From Sanghuangporus weigelae (Eukaryota; Basidiomycota; Agaricomycetes; Hymenochaetales; Hymenochaetaceae), in the NCBI GenBank assembly GCA_033182465.1, contig CP137319.1, positions 3,782,001 through 3,846,000 on the forward strand: DNA of 64,000 nucleotides. The letters are read 5' to 3'. How positions within the stretch are numbered: the first letter of the stretch is position 1; each line of letters begins with the position of its first letter. Below are positions 1-10,749 of the stretch, piece by piece. A program made the translations under genes and the position numbers. The notes below the pieces were generated by a model that ran no database searches, was not told the origin of the DNA, and saw nothing but the letters and a program-made list of their open reading frames with translations.

Positions 1-361
1 TCACTATGGTTGTCATAAAAAAGACAGAGTAGACCATATGGGATTCCTGCTGGGATGATGCATTTCCCGAATACTAGGAAAGACCGAGAACAAGGACATA
101 TGGACATCTAAAAGCAGTACGTTAACTTGAATTGTGTAACGACCGACCGGGTGCTTGTTGCCCGATATATCACTCAATAAGTGAGGTGAGTCAATTGATG
201 GTCAGGCTCTGTCTGCGAGGCTAAGTGTGCAGTTCCTGCACTCTGCAGAGTACATATATTCCGATAATAATGTGTGTGAATTGTGTCCAAGAAGTAGTCG
301 CACGTGACCGAGACTCGACGCGAGGTCTGCTTCTGCCTGCGACTGTGACTGCGACTGTGAG
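1..361. other. Intergenic start of window
   Basis: No gene is supported here. The last 60 bases before the start at 362 hold a short run of GACTGY repeats (about 318-360), which probably lies in the promoter or 5' leader of the next gene. Confidence 0.5.
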
Positions 362-1724
362 ATGCCTAATTTGCGATGTTCCTGTTCCACGGCGATGATC
401 CGCCTTCCGCGTCGTTACCCGCTCGTCCTCCTCGTCCTCCTCATCCCGTTGTCGCTCTTCCTATACGCTAACTTTGGCGCGCAAGTGGCGGCGTGGGCAT
501 CAAACAAAATCGTCCCTGTTACTCCTCCCTTCGCGTCCTCTCCGCATGTCGTGAAACCCGACTCGTCTCAGGCAGCAAATGGCGTGGGCACCCAGATTCT
601 ACTCGTCTCTGCTTTCTTCCCGCTTTCCAAGTCGAAGCACTCCATGGCGCAGTACTCAGACTGGTTGTCTCGTTTTCTCGGGAAAATAACGACGCCAGTC
701 TACTTCTTCGCTCCTCCTGACCTCGAACCGACGATACGATCCATCCGCGGTGCGTTGCCCATCGTCATCGATACGCGATTCCAGACAGCTTTTGACATTC
801 CACCACTCAAGGGGAGAGAAGCGGATTACGAAAAGATGCATGGATGGGACCGGGAGAAGGAATACCATAGCCCAGATCTTTATGCTGTTTGGGCTGCAAA
901 GCCTTTTCTGCTAGCTGAAGCATTGCGACGACTCCGTGATGGACATGGGCTTACAGAGCTCGGGCTGAAAAATACCGACGATATCGAATATGCGTTCTGG
1001 TCTGATGCTGGTTCGTTCCGACGAACACATACGTTTGCTTCTTGGCCCGACCTGGCTCGTCTGGACGAAGTGTGGAAGGACGGAGAGACATTGAGTGGGA
1101 CGAAGAAGGACGAACTCGTCTTCTTCCCGTTGCAGCACCTACCAGACGTCTCCATGCAACTCTGGACAGAGAACTTGGGTCCTATAGATAATGACGTGTC
1201 TGAAGGTGCGCGTCTCATAAGTCATTATGGACTCATTTCTGACAGAGAAGCCAGGTTCCTTCTTCGGCGGACACCCCAAAGTCGCAGAATGGTGGGAACG
1301 ATACTACTACGCGTATCACGACCATTACCTCGCGCAGCACGTCTTCGTCGGGAAAGATCAGACGCTCATCAACGCTCTCTTTGTATTGCAACCATCGCAT
1401 TTCATATCCGTATGGCACGGCGACCCGGACGCTCCCACGGCGCTCTTCAAACCAGCCACCACGTCTTCGGACGACAGTGAGCTCATATTAGGTGATTGCG
1501 GCGACCAATGGTATTATTACCAGTTCTTCCTTGCGAGCGAGGCGGAAAGGGAGAAGATGACGCGAGTATGGGACCGACAGTGGTACTGGGACTTCTGGAG
1601 GAAAGAGTGGTGGACGCGAAGGCGCGAGACGTGTCGGTTGTCGCGCACAGTGGATATGCTGAGTCTTTTGAGGCGGGCCTTTGGAGACCGATGGAACCCT
1701 CCTCCTTCGTCTGTACAGTTCTAG
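362..1724 (+). CDS. HtrL/YibB-like type II membrane protein
   Basis: Two exons, 362-1205 and 1255-1724, give 437 residues. The 49-nt intron starts GTGCGC and ends CCAG with CTGAC as likely branch site, and joins the frames as VSEG-SFFGG. After a short basic N-terminus, residues about 20-45 form one hydrophobic segment, consistent with a Golgi/ER signal anchor with the bulk lumenal. The body starts ILLVSAFFPL and later has EYAFWSDAGSFR and GSFFGG, then FVGKDQTLINALF. This order (hydrophobic strand, acidic W-DAG motif, late KDQT motif) resembles HtrL/YibB-type proteins and fungal glycosyltransferase-like proteins, but I cannot prove an enzyme activity. If the family holds, a role in surface glycan handling is possible. 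The start was chosen as the first ATG; a second at residue 12 (MIRLPRR) would keep the anchor. Confidence 0.7.
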
Positions 1725-1908
1725 AAATCTGATTATTGCTGTCTATTTATTACACTTAATGACGATCTGCATTAATAGATGGGTGCATATGAGGATTTGA
1801 CATTCGTATCGAAGCTCGTCAACTGTGAGATGCATGAAAAAAGTACCTCCTTTCTAGCACAGTCACTCGGGAATTGTGTGTACATAAACTCCTTTGCCGT
1901 GAACAGCT

Positions 1909-3411
1909 TTACTCTGAAACGCAGAAAGAAACCTTTCCCCAGTCCAAGTTGAAGTTTTTCAACCACCGTATGCTTCGATGGCTTATCTCCGAGATGGTTT
2001 CCTGTAATAACGCGTCAGTCAATACACATACGCCAAGTAAAGGTTACTTACCCTTATCTCATCCACTTCCTCACTAGACTCGAATTCTCGCTCTTTAGAC
2101 ATTGCAATGGATAGCGTGTCCAGGTGACTAAACGTTGGTGGACGTCGATAGAACACCTCAGATAACTCGTCAAAACACATATCTTCATTCAGAGGCTTGG
2201 ACTCAGCATCAACTGATGCAAACTCGAGCTCTAGGCTCTTGATCCATTTTATTCCGTCCGGCGTTGACCCGATTATACCAAAGGTGCACGCAAAGCTCGC
2301 AACGCTCCTTCTCCAAATTTCTGCATCTCCTACGTAGGGTTCTTGAGGCGGCGCCTCTGGATCCTCGAAACGATTGTTTCGAAGGGCGTCACAATCCGTC
2401 AAGTTTTGCTGGCCCTCGTGGTCTCCAATCTGCTCACGGAGTAAGTCGACAACGTAGAACAGAGGGATGAGCCTTGGAACTCCGCGACAGTCGACCGACA
2501 GTGACTCTAAGTGGCCGCATCTTCTGATAAATTCTCGAAGGGAGCTTGACTTAAACTCGAGATAGCCTATCAAGAGATGCTTTAAATTTTGGAAGCAGGG
2601 AGGTCCAAAGGGCGCATATATTCCGTCACATGCTCCAAGGAAATCTACCATCTTGGTGCACAAGTGTTTTTCGCTCTTGATAGACACCGTGATAAGCTTG
2701 GGTTCAAAGAACCACATGACATCTCGCACAGAGTTGCAGGCTTCGAAGTCATTCGTCAGGATGCTCAAACTAGTGACCTGAGGTAGCGACCACGAACTCC
2801 TCTTCATCAGGACACCGTTCCTTTGAGTCCATCCTGGCTCGGGTTGACGAATAGACAGGGTTCGCAATGCCTTTAAAGGGATGAGGGCATGGATCGTGTC
2901 ATACGTGATACGGATGTTGGACAAATTCAGCGTAGTGATCGAAGGGAAATGCGAAAAGAGTTTTGCAACGACTACTTGGTGGTCATGAGGAACGATGTCG
3001 CTGTTGAATCCACACGTGTCGCAGATTGCCGGACGTTCCAATGATAAGAATCTATTTAGAGGGGACACGAGAATTAGTCTGAAGGACGATACTATAATCC
3101 GCAAGAACGCACTTTGTCTTACGTCCATAAACCGTGGCTTGAGGTACGGTCCCTTCGCCCATCTTTTGTAGGAAGCTAGTATGGGCTTCCCCACCTACCA
3201 AGCGTACCCCATCTGAGATCTCGCTAGAGAGTGCTCTGTATCCACGACAAGTCATTGACAAGTTTTGGAGATCCTTGAGAGCCCCTATAGCGCATTCAAT
3301 ATCCTCTGCAACTGTGTGAGGGTCATCGTATTTCTGATCCATGGCAAGCGATAGCAGTGACTCGGCGATCTTCAACTTGAGTTCGAAAGGCAGCGACAGC
3401 ATGGAAGCCAT
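1909..3411 (-). CDS. F-box protein with leucine-rich C-terminal region
   Basis: Three exons are likely: 3411-3199, about 3137-2052 (3152 is an alternative acceptor) and 2001-1909, giving about 463 residues. The first intron has donor GTAGGT. The second (2051-2002, 50 nt) has GTAAGT, a CTGAC branch site and TTACAG, and its use adds a 30-residue tail ending SFCVSE. The N-terminus LPFELKLKIAESLL matches the F-box start, followed by helices typical of basidiomycete F-box proteins. The middle has LRR-like pieces such as SITTLNLSNIRI and ALRTLSI. Family knowledge: F-box proteins recruit substrates to SCF ubiquitin ligases through Skp1. The substrate cannot be told. No homologous neighbour suggests a cluster, though another F-box gene lies at 10750. 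Confidence 0.75.
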
Positions 3412-3656
3412 ACTGTGCGGAGGGAGGAAAAAGAAGTGGCTGGGAGGCGTACGAGAAAGCGCATGCGTTAAATACCCGATAAGGCGTGCTTCGATGTGGC
3501 TGACCTGACTTCAGGCCACCAAGTCATAATGCCCATATGATAATTGATTCGGAAATCTCCATGATGTCCGGGCCACAGTGCAATTCGGATAAAGAGCAAA
3601 TAACAGTATCGAAGAGAGAAAAGAAAAACGCTCAGAATTTATTCCCATTTACACGA

Positions 3657-4134
3657 TCAAAAATCTTCAATGCGATACACTTCGTAGGCGACCTCTTCAT
3701 ACGGATGTGCCTGCCAGTAATTACATTTCACCAAAACGCTCCAGAAAAACAACAGGTTATCGATAGACAAACCTTTTTCAGTTCGCTTACAGCACCTCGG
3801 ATCTGCTCACTCGTTCCCTCATCTCGGACGAGCACTTCGACGCGATTTTCTTCTACTTTCTCCAGCCTACCAGCCTCGCCGATAGTAGGATTGGCTGACC
3901 CAACTCCCCTGAACTGTCCTGGAGATAGGATAGACATGGTCAAAGCGCGGGCAGTCATCTCGCTTGATAAATTCCCACCGCACACCAACCTGTTCCTTGA
4001 GTCATAAAAGCGCATTGTTCATATTCGCCAATGCGGCCGACGTGCAAAGGATACGCTTTGAATAAGCGATCTAGGACTTCTGCAGTATTTCTTGGTGGGC
4101 AGAAGAAAACGAGTTTGAAGCGAGATGCCGCCAT
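3657..4134 (-). CDS. NIF3/YqfO C-terminal-domain-like small protein
   Basis: Three exons (4134-3990, 3918-3773, 3710-3657) with introns of 71 and 62 nt give 345 nt, 114 residues. The product starts MAASRFKLVFFCPPRNTAEV, continues with KIGHYE-like IGEYEQCAFMTQGTG, then QFRG-ANPTIGEAGRLEKVEENRVEVLV, and ends KKAHPYEEVAYEVYRIEDF. These are the hallmark stretches of the PII/CutA-like domain inserted in NIF3/DUF34 proteins of the YqfO type; in many fungi and bacteria the domain occurs as a free protein of about 100-120 residues. The exact role is unsettled; some relatives are loosely annotated as NIF3-like. The length fits a complete stand-alone domain. All splice sites are GT-AG, and the final stop falls right after the conserved HPYEE block, so the gene appears whole. 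Confidence 0.8.
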
Positions 4135-4248
4135 GGTGGTCGGGAAGAAAAGAGAAATCTCAGATCGATAATGCTTTACGTAAGTAATGTACTCCAAATT
4201 CTGATATAATATTATGTAAGATATGTGTCTCTAACTATAACAAAAAAA

Positions 4249-5205
4249 AACCGGAAAGACAACTGGGTACATGCATGCCGCTCCCTTTCAACTGTGATTT
4301 GACCGCTGAAAATATCATCCTCGACAGAATTGTCCGATACGTTGATACGGTCAAGGAGCACACCCCATTCCACCCACCACGTCTCAGCCTCATCAAACGC
4401 GTCGTAACCGAAGGCGTCGCGGAATTCCTCCCAAGACCTCGTCAGGAAACTATCTTCTGATGCCGACCAGTCGACTTGCCCTTCCTGCATCTGCAAGCGC
4501 ATATATTCATCCCTAGCTTCGCTTAATGGGCCAGCAGGGAGGGCGATGAAGTCCACTTTTTGCTGTTCTGACGCGGATAACTGCTCGCTCCTTGGATGAC
4601 GAATCTCTTGGAATGCCGAGAGGAACCGCTTGATCTTGTCCTTAGATTTCAGTTTTGATAATAGTCGAACCTAATATGGCGGCATCTTCTATGCCGAGCG
4701 CGGCTGAATGCACCGACCCAACCTGCATCGCATCAGTCAAGGCTAAATATGAAATCGTTGATAGCAAGTTACGTTACCAAAGATGCATGAGCGGCTTCTC
4801 CAATGACAACGACGTGGCCCGAAGTATCATACCAGTATTCCGGTACATTTTCTCTATCGACCTTTACCCGTGTGGCATTATCAGCCATGCTAATTATGCG
4901 CTTGAGCCTTAAAAACGTCAGCGAGGTCTGCTCCAGCAGAAGATAAGCCATACATTGGAGTGAGTCCCAGCTTCTCAGTACCAAGGTCTTTGACAGGTAC
5001 TTGCGATTTCCAATCAACACTGACATCAGCATCCTCTTCATTCATGAAAAGCGTACATGAAAGCACGGTGTTATTTCGCTGGACGTTGTTATGAGGGTGA
5101 GCAACTAATGCTAATATTCATCGACTGTACTTACTATTCCGAACATGCTCATGCCCCAGCCAAAGCCCATCCACACGTACCACTAGACTTCGTTAGGAGT
5201 TGACG
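4249..5205 (-). pseudogene. 5'-truncated copy of FAD-dependent monooxygenase gene
   Basis: This block matches 61176-62150 closely (about 95% by eye) in the same orientation. It covers only the 3' half of that gene: the GEAAHA motif region and the C-terminal domain (about 4212-4556 encodes the last part). Homology stops near 5205, so the N-terminal Rossmann fold and the GADG motif are missing. Compared with the full gene it has a one-base insertion near 4670 (GTCGAACC against GCCGACC), which shifts the frame, and its 3' end runs into unrelated AT-rich sequence instead of the short natural tail. Introns are retained, so it arose by DNA duplication, not from mRNA. It is almost surely non-functional as a monooxygenase. 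Confidence 0.85.
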
Positions 5206-6176
5206 GAGAATTATACTGTGATAAATTCACCACGCTAGACCTTTCTATTTCTCAGGTGGACGAGGCCCATTGAACCTTTGTTTTGACACACATTCGACTT
5301 GATGGCGCGGATGTAGAATGTGGAACTGGTGTTGCATGGAACGAGCTGGGCGATCTGTTGAAAACTAAAGGTGTGTGGCCGACTAGGCAAATCTAACATT
5401 TCATTGACCCAGTGGATCCGTCAGGAACTCATCCGCTTTCTCATATGCGTGCTGTCTATAAAAATTAAGCTAGAGGAGAGTATGGAGTAGGCCGTAGAAA
5501 GCAGAGTCAGCTTCTGGATGGGACGGCGAAAGGAACGGTTGTGATGAAGGAGGTGATCGAAGCAGTGCTAACTCGCGTAACTTCTACCCAAGAAGAGTAC
5601 GACGAGAATTGTTCTACGCCGCGAAACTGACCTTGCACTTAACAGCTTTATTCAGATCTCTGAGCAGAACTTTGACGCAGCATCCGATGCGTACTGAGCA
5701 AACAGCAAACAGCAATGATGAATTCACCATACAATGATATGACATGCGATCGTTGTACAGCAAGTCCGGAATGAAGGAATGAAGGACGCAGTGGAGTGTA
5801 GGCAATTGAGTTCGTAGATTCAGATTTTGTAATAGTCCGGTGGTTAATGTGTCCATTTCGGCCCTAGGTTGTCCTCTCTGGTTTCTTTAGGGGAGTCCCG
5901 ATCCAGAAGCGTTTCGGGCACGTGTCTCGGACTGTCTCGGTGTACTGTACAGTCGTATTCGATTTATAATGTAATTATTTCACACTTTCTTTGTGTTTCT
6001 GTTACTCCTCTATGACGTGATACTCCGATTCATGTTTTGCATTTATACTATCTGAAACATAGAAAGCCAATTGTCTCGCATGCTCAAATATCACTGATTT
6101 CGATTGATAAAAAGATTAATGAGGCTCTCGGTGGATTTGCTTGTAGTCATCTGAATCAAATATGTAGTTGCGTTAA
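5206..6176. other. Intergenic region
   Basis: Short unrelated open frames only; none has recognisable protein motifs or believable splice structure. I see no RNA gene. The MITE follows at its right edge. Confidence 0.5.
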
Positions 6177-6647
6177 GGCCCTGTTTGGTATAAAAAATAA
6201 CGGGTGGATAAGGGCGGATAGCGGGATAACGAGTTAACGTTGTGAGATCCGGCATTTTCCCTAGGTATTTGTTACTATTTGTTCAGTTGATGTTATTCGT
6301 CACGCATTTTGGTTCCGCTCCCTTCCGGTGAGTATAGTCTAGAAATGGCAGGGTCCACCTTCATTCACACCTTTAGGAATACATGCAGAGAGACATTTCT
6401 AGCAATTGGCTCGCATATTCAGAGACTCAGTACCATAATTGATGAATTCCGCAGATCAAAGGTAAGAAGAGACTGGTCAGAGGTATGTCTTCCAGCTATG
6501 GTAAGTATGCTGACCAAAGCCGTCACTAGTAACTTGTGCATGCCGACACCAGCCGACCTCTTACCTCATCGTCAGGAAGACGCCGGATCTCACGACCTTA
6601 ACTTCTGGATAAGCTATCCGCCGTTATTTTTTGTACCGAACAGGGCC
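6177..6647. mobile_element. Tourist-like MITE (PIF/Harbinger type), non-autonomous
   Basis: The ends are inverted repeats of about 30-34 bases, starting GGCCCTGTTTGGTA on the left and, read in reverse, GGCCCTGTTCGGTA on the right. Both continue into AAAAAATAACGG and GGATA with only a few mismatches. The element is 471 bp and is flanked by TAA on both sides (6174-6176 and 6648-6650), the 3-bp target duplication expected for PIF/Harbinger. The interior has no transposase-like frame, so it would need a transposase in trans. The two ends differ at a few positions, so it is not brand new. Confidence 0.8.
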
Positions 6648-6650
6648 TAA

Positions 6651-8233
6651 GGATAATTCAGCAGAATTCCGAGAGCAAGGATGACAATCTTCGGTGTGGC
6701 CGGACCGAAGATTTAGGTGCGTCGGAGGTGACGGAAGAAGCCGAAGCTTCTTTCGTTCGTAATTTCACCCACCTGCCACTCCCTCAGGTATTTGCCTTGT
6801 TAGATTACTGATCTTACCATCTAGCCTTAATTACTATCCTACAACACAACATCAAACATGTTCGCATGGCGGGCACTGATCTCAGCACCGCTGTTCATCA
6901 TTTGGACTTTCCACCTCTACTGCCGCATCGACGATCTCGCAGAATCACCGGGGTCGAGACCGAGTTTATCTCGGATCAATTTTTGCTAAACCCTCGGCGA
7001 ACTCTCAACGACCCACCCACCATTCCACTTGCTTTCATTGTCCCGCCCACTCGGTGACGACCCGTAGCTGATTGTTCTGCCACTTGTAGGTCCGGGCGTG
7101 ACGATGGGAGCCGGAGCCGCTTTCAGCGGCTGGCACCCATCTCCTCTTCTCTTCTCTTCTCCTCTCTTCTTTTCTCTCTCGATAATGCGATGTATATTAT
7201 CACAACAAACAACTAGTACAGAGAACAAAACAGACGTTGTCTTTCTTGTACAGCGAGTACGGAATGAAGGACGCAGATGAACAGTCTCACGGAAAGCATC
7301 CAACCAAGAGCCTTACACGGTTGTCTAAAAAGAACTATTTATCGGTCTACAATACAGGCAGATATTCAGAAGCTGTTGTCAAATTTAGGACCGTGCAGGT
7401 CGAATAATGAGGGTCGTGCCAGTGATCCGTTGGCCAATTCATTTTGACACATCTTTATTCAGTTCGTGATCTCAAATATTGCATGTCTACTTTGCGAAAC
7501 GTTACATCTAAGAAGCTCGAATACGTTAAGGCTAATTACTACCCTTTGCGATGTGCCTGACTAACTCCTTGGCGGCCGAGAAGCGCGATACGGATCCTCA
7601 TTCATCGAACCGAACCAACTACAGTGATTATCATGTAAACGCGGCAACTCAAGTCGCGTCAACTGCACCACTTAACTCCTCCTCCACAAACACGTAAATC
7701 GTCCTGAAACCACTTGTAGTAGATAGAGGGAGTCCAATACTATATTATTACTTGGTCGAAATTTTATTGTGAGGGGGGGTGAAAATTTTCAAGACAAAAA
7801 TTGAAACATCTTGGCAAAAGTATTAGTAATTTGTCCCGAAAAGGGAATTATTTAATCGGCGCGTCGATCTTTTGACTTGGAGAACCTCCTTGCTTTGTAA
7901 TTCCCTGATGTATTTGTGTCATCCATGTCAGTCTTGCTCATAAAGGTCTTGCTGCCGGCAAATCTTCTTTGCTTTGCTTTATAAGATCTTGTATTTCCCG
8001 GCATCATATGCACGGGAACAGCATTCTGATGTGTTTACAAGCCATGCAGAGTCGTCCAGGCATGCCAGGATTTTTTTTTGGAATTTCTCGTGAATTTTTT
8101 TTCCAAAAAAAATTGAAACAGTCTTGGCATTTTTTGAAAATGCGAGAAATTGCATATTTTCGCTACTTTCCTGATAGATCCGAGAAAGTTTACAAAAAAA
8201 CTTAAAACTACAGGCTCGGCAGAGTTGCCGCTT
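6651..8233. other. Intergenic region
   Basis: No supported gene. Parts are low-complexity: a CT-rich run (about 7138-7180), a G run near 7771 and A/T homopolymers (about 8071-8140). A 25-base sequence near 7249 resembles one near 5757. Nothing here looks like an RNA gene. Confidence 0.45.
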
Positions 8234-9915
8234 CTATGTGATAATCACTGTAGGAACTCGACGTGTGTCAGGGCCCGAAGTAAACTCATGATTTTCGTCT
8301 AGAATGGGACCATATCCTTCCGGAATAGGATTTGGATAGCCCACAGTAGCCGGAATCTGCGGCTGGCTCGTTGTTGAGTCAGGGGTAAATCCGGTGAATT
8401 GCTGAGCTGGAGGCCAGTTAGGATTATCCTTGATATAGTCGTAGTACTCCATCTCGCATTCGGAATTACAGAACTGAGAGAGTATCAATCATATACACTG
8501 TTGTGAAGACAAGTACGCTTTCTTACCTGGCTTGTGTCATGGGGGTTACTGATCGTCGGATTATAGACATTAGTGCAAGATGCACACATCGGGTTCCTAT
8601 TCTACAGTATATGAAGGACCATCAGCTGGTGGCGAATATGATTATGAAGTCGAGCTCACCCTTTCGGCGAAGTTTTCCAACATGACATAGCCTGGAGGAA
8701 GCTGCTCTGTGACCATTCCGGACCCTGGGTCTTGTTGAGTTACGCTTCCATGCGAGAACAGTTCGCGGCAAGCAGGACAAGGCGATCGATGCAAATCAGA
8801 CAATGCATCATTGTATCCTGAAAACTGTTCCGAAAGTCGATGTACGTCTAGCGCCTCTCCAACAGCCTCAGACTTGTTGCTTGACATCTCGCTGTGGAGG
8901 CTTGAAAGAAAGAATGAATAATTAGTACAGGAGTTGAGTGCAGTAGATGATTGGAATACCTTATGCTCGTCAGTGTTTCAGCGCAATTTCCGACGTGTTT
9001 TTTTGCAAGCTTATCCATCCTATCTATAACCTCCGTTCCGAAGACTCTTTCAATCAGTGAAGCTCGGACTTTCCGCGACGCAGACTTCGGAGTATCCAGA
9101 CTTTTTTTTATTGCCTTTGAAAACCCAAGGCAGAGAAGCACCAAAAGCTGTCTTCCACTTGAGTTCACCAACGGTAGAACCAGCATCTGTAGTTGTGAAT
9201 GGATACGATCCAATTGTCAGCATATGAGTCATTGCTGGTAAATAATAGCCCTCGAAATCCTCCCGAGCACGTAAAGGTATCCTGCCTCGATGACTATCGT
9301 AGAACTTTTTGCCGATGATCCGGCAGAGTCGAGTGTAGCATACAAGAAGTTTACGATTCGTATCGACTGTTGTGGCCGGATCTTCAGCGTATGATATGAA
9401 CCATCCTGTTGAACGTATAGACATGTATCATCCATCATAGTTGGGATCGGGAATAGATTCTCACCAAGGGCTCCATATACATCTGTAAGAGGCACGTCGG
9501 GACATGTACGGCAATGAAAGGAAGCGAACGAGAATTTAATCTGTCCCGTTTCATCATTTGCCGGGGTGTAAGCTGTGACGTCGCGGCTGGCGGTAGGGAT
9601 TCATATGAGAGATTCTCCCTTTTTATATATCATATCACGGGAACTTACAGACATCGAAGTAGGAGGTTATCGACGACGTCGTTGAAGCTTCTATCCCGTG
9701 TTTGTATGTTAGGAATATCGTTGATGTACCTCTGGTACGCGATGCTTCGGCGGTTTTCCACATATTCGGCGATCTGAAAGCGTAGTCTGTAAAATCATTT
9801 CCCTTTTGCGAGAGACATATCTCACCCTTTCATATGGCAAGTCATAGCATAGAGGAGCGCCCTTTATAATAGTCACAAGCTGTGGAAACGGTGCGCAGCG
9901 TTCTGTCATGATCAA
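8234..9915 (-). CDS. Multi-exon protein of unknown function with treble-clef-like Cys cluster
   Basis: Reading leftwards from ATG at 9915 (or 9909), a series of exons joined by GT-AG introns of about 50 nt can be followed to a stop at 8234. The first exon ends at 9826 (CYDLPYER) and splices to 9773 (IAEYVENRR). Later pieces include DVYGALGENLFPIPTMMDD (near 9480), EDFEGYYLPAMTHML (near 9250), SLIERVFGTEVIDRMDKL (near 9050) and SPCPACRELFSH (near 8780). Near the C-terminus an exon at about 8604-8527 (NPMCASC) joins FCNSECE, giving CX2C-X17-CX3C, which looks like a zinc-binding treble clef. I do not recognise the family and assign no function. Two exon borders (near 9650 and 9290) are uncertain. 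The gene seems intact, since reading frame and motif-like density hold to the end. Confidence 0.6.
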
Positions 9916-10749
9916 TCATTGCCGCGAAATGTCGGGTTTTTCTGTACTATTCAGTATCCGGACTGAACGAGAGATATTTGTGACTACGGTGGGACATATC
10001 GCCGAGATTTATTCTCGTGAAAACATTTGTTCTAGTCCGAAACAAATTTCCGACTACTGGTCAAGACTTGAACTTGCCTAGGATGCGGCCGTAGAGCATT
10101 CCCTGCTTTTAACTTTCATGACTGTCAGAAGCATCTGTCGTCACGATATTCTTGAGAACAAAACCATTGAATTTTGTGACAGTAACAATGAGTTCTGTTC
10201 ATCCCCCTTTCTGATCACAAAAGCAAAAGCAATGTGGTGTATCAAAGCAAAGTAGATATAATATATAGCGATCTTTATCTGAGACACGCAACCGAGACAG
10301 TTGCTGAGTTCGGACCGCATGTCTGCCAACAAACAGTTATTTGTACTGCAAATTTAAAGGAGTCAAGTAACATCTACGTACTGATTGTCTGTCTGGGGTA
10401 CGGCGGGGTGGCTCTTCCGAGTCAATCAAGCTAAATTTACCCTTTGCTCAAGTTTGATTAGTCACCATTTTAAACCGGATCTGGTAGATACTCATCACTA
10501 CCAGCATCATCAGCTTGGTCAAGTCTTTCTCTAGAACTAAGCAGTTGCTTGGTTTAGAATATATTGACGCTTTTATAAGTCCTGGTCCTGGTTCTGGTTC
10601 AGATTAGCAAGTCACATGGGCGGATTCAGTTCGCAATCTCACTCTCACTCAACTCAATGGCGCGCCGGACTTGAGTGACGTCACAGATGTCACACAACAT
10701 TCAAATCAAATCATATTTAAAAGCATCAGTTTCGCTTACGTTACCGTCA
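9916..10749. other. Intergenic region between divergent genes
   Basis: Upstream region shared by the minus-strand gene ending its 5' side at 9915 and the plus-strand F-box gene starting at 10750. Only short chance frames. It presumably holds both promoters; I cannot point to a clear TATA or other element. Confidence 0.45.

Noticed and set aside
3537-4007. Plus-strand frame of 156 residues
   Set aside because: It runs opposite the exons and introns of the well-supported NIF3-like gene and has no protein-like motif.
5757-5800. About 25-base similarity with 7249-7280 (GTACAGC...GGAATGAAGGACGCAG)
   Set aside because: Too short to define an element; no flanking duplication or inverted ends seen.
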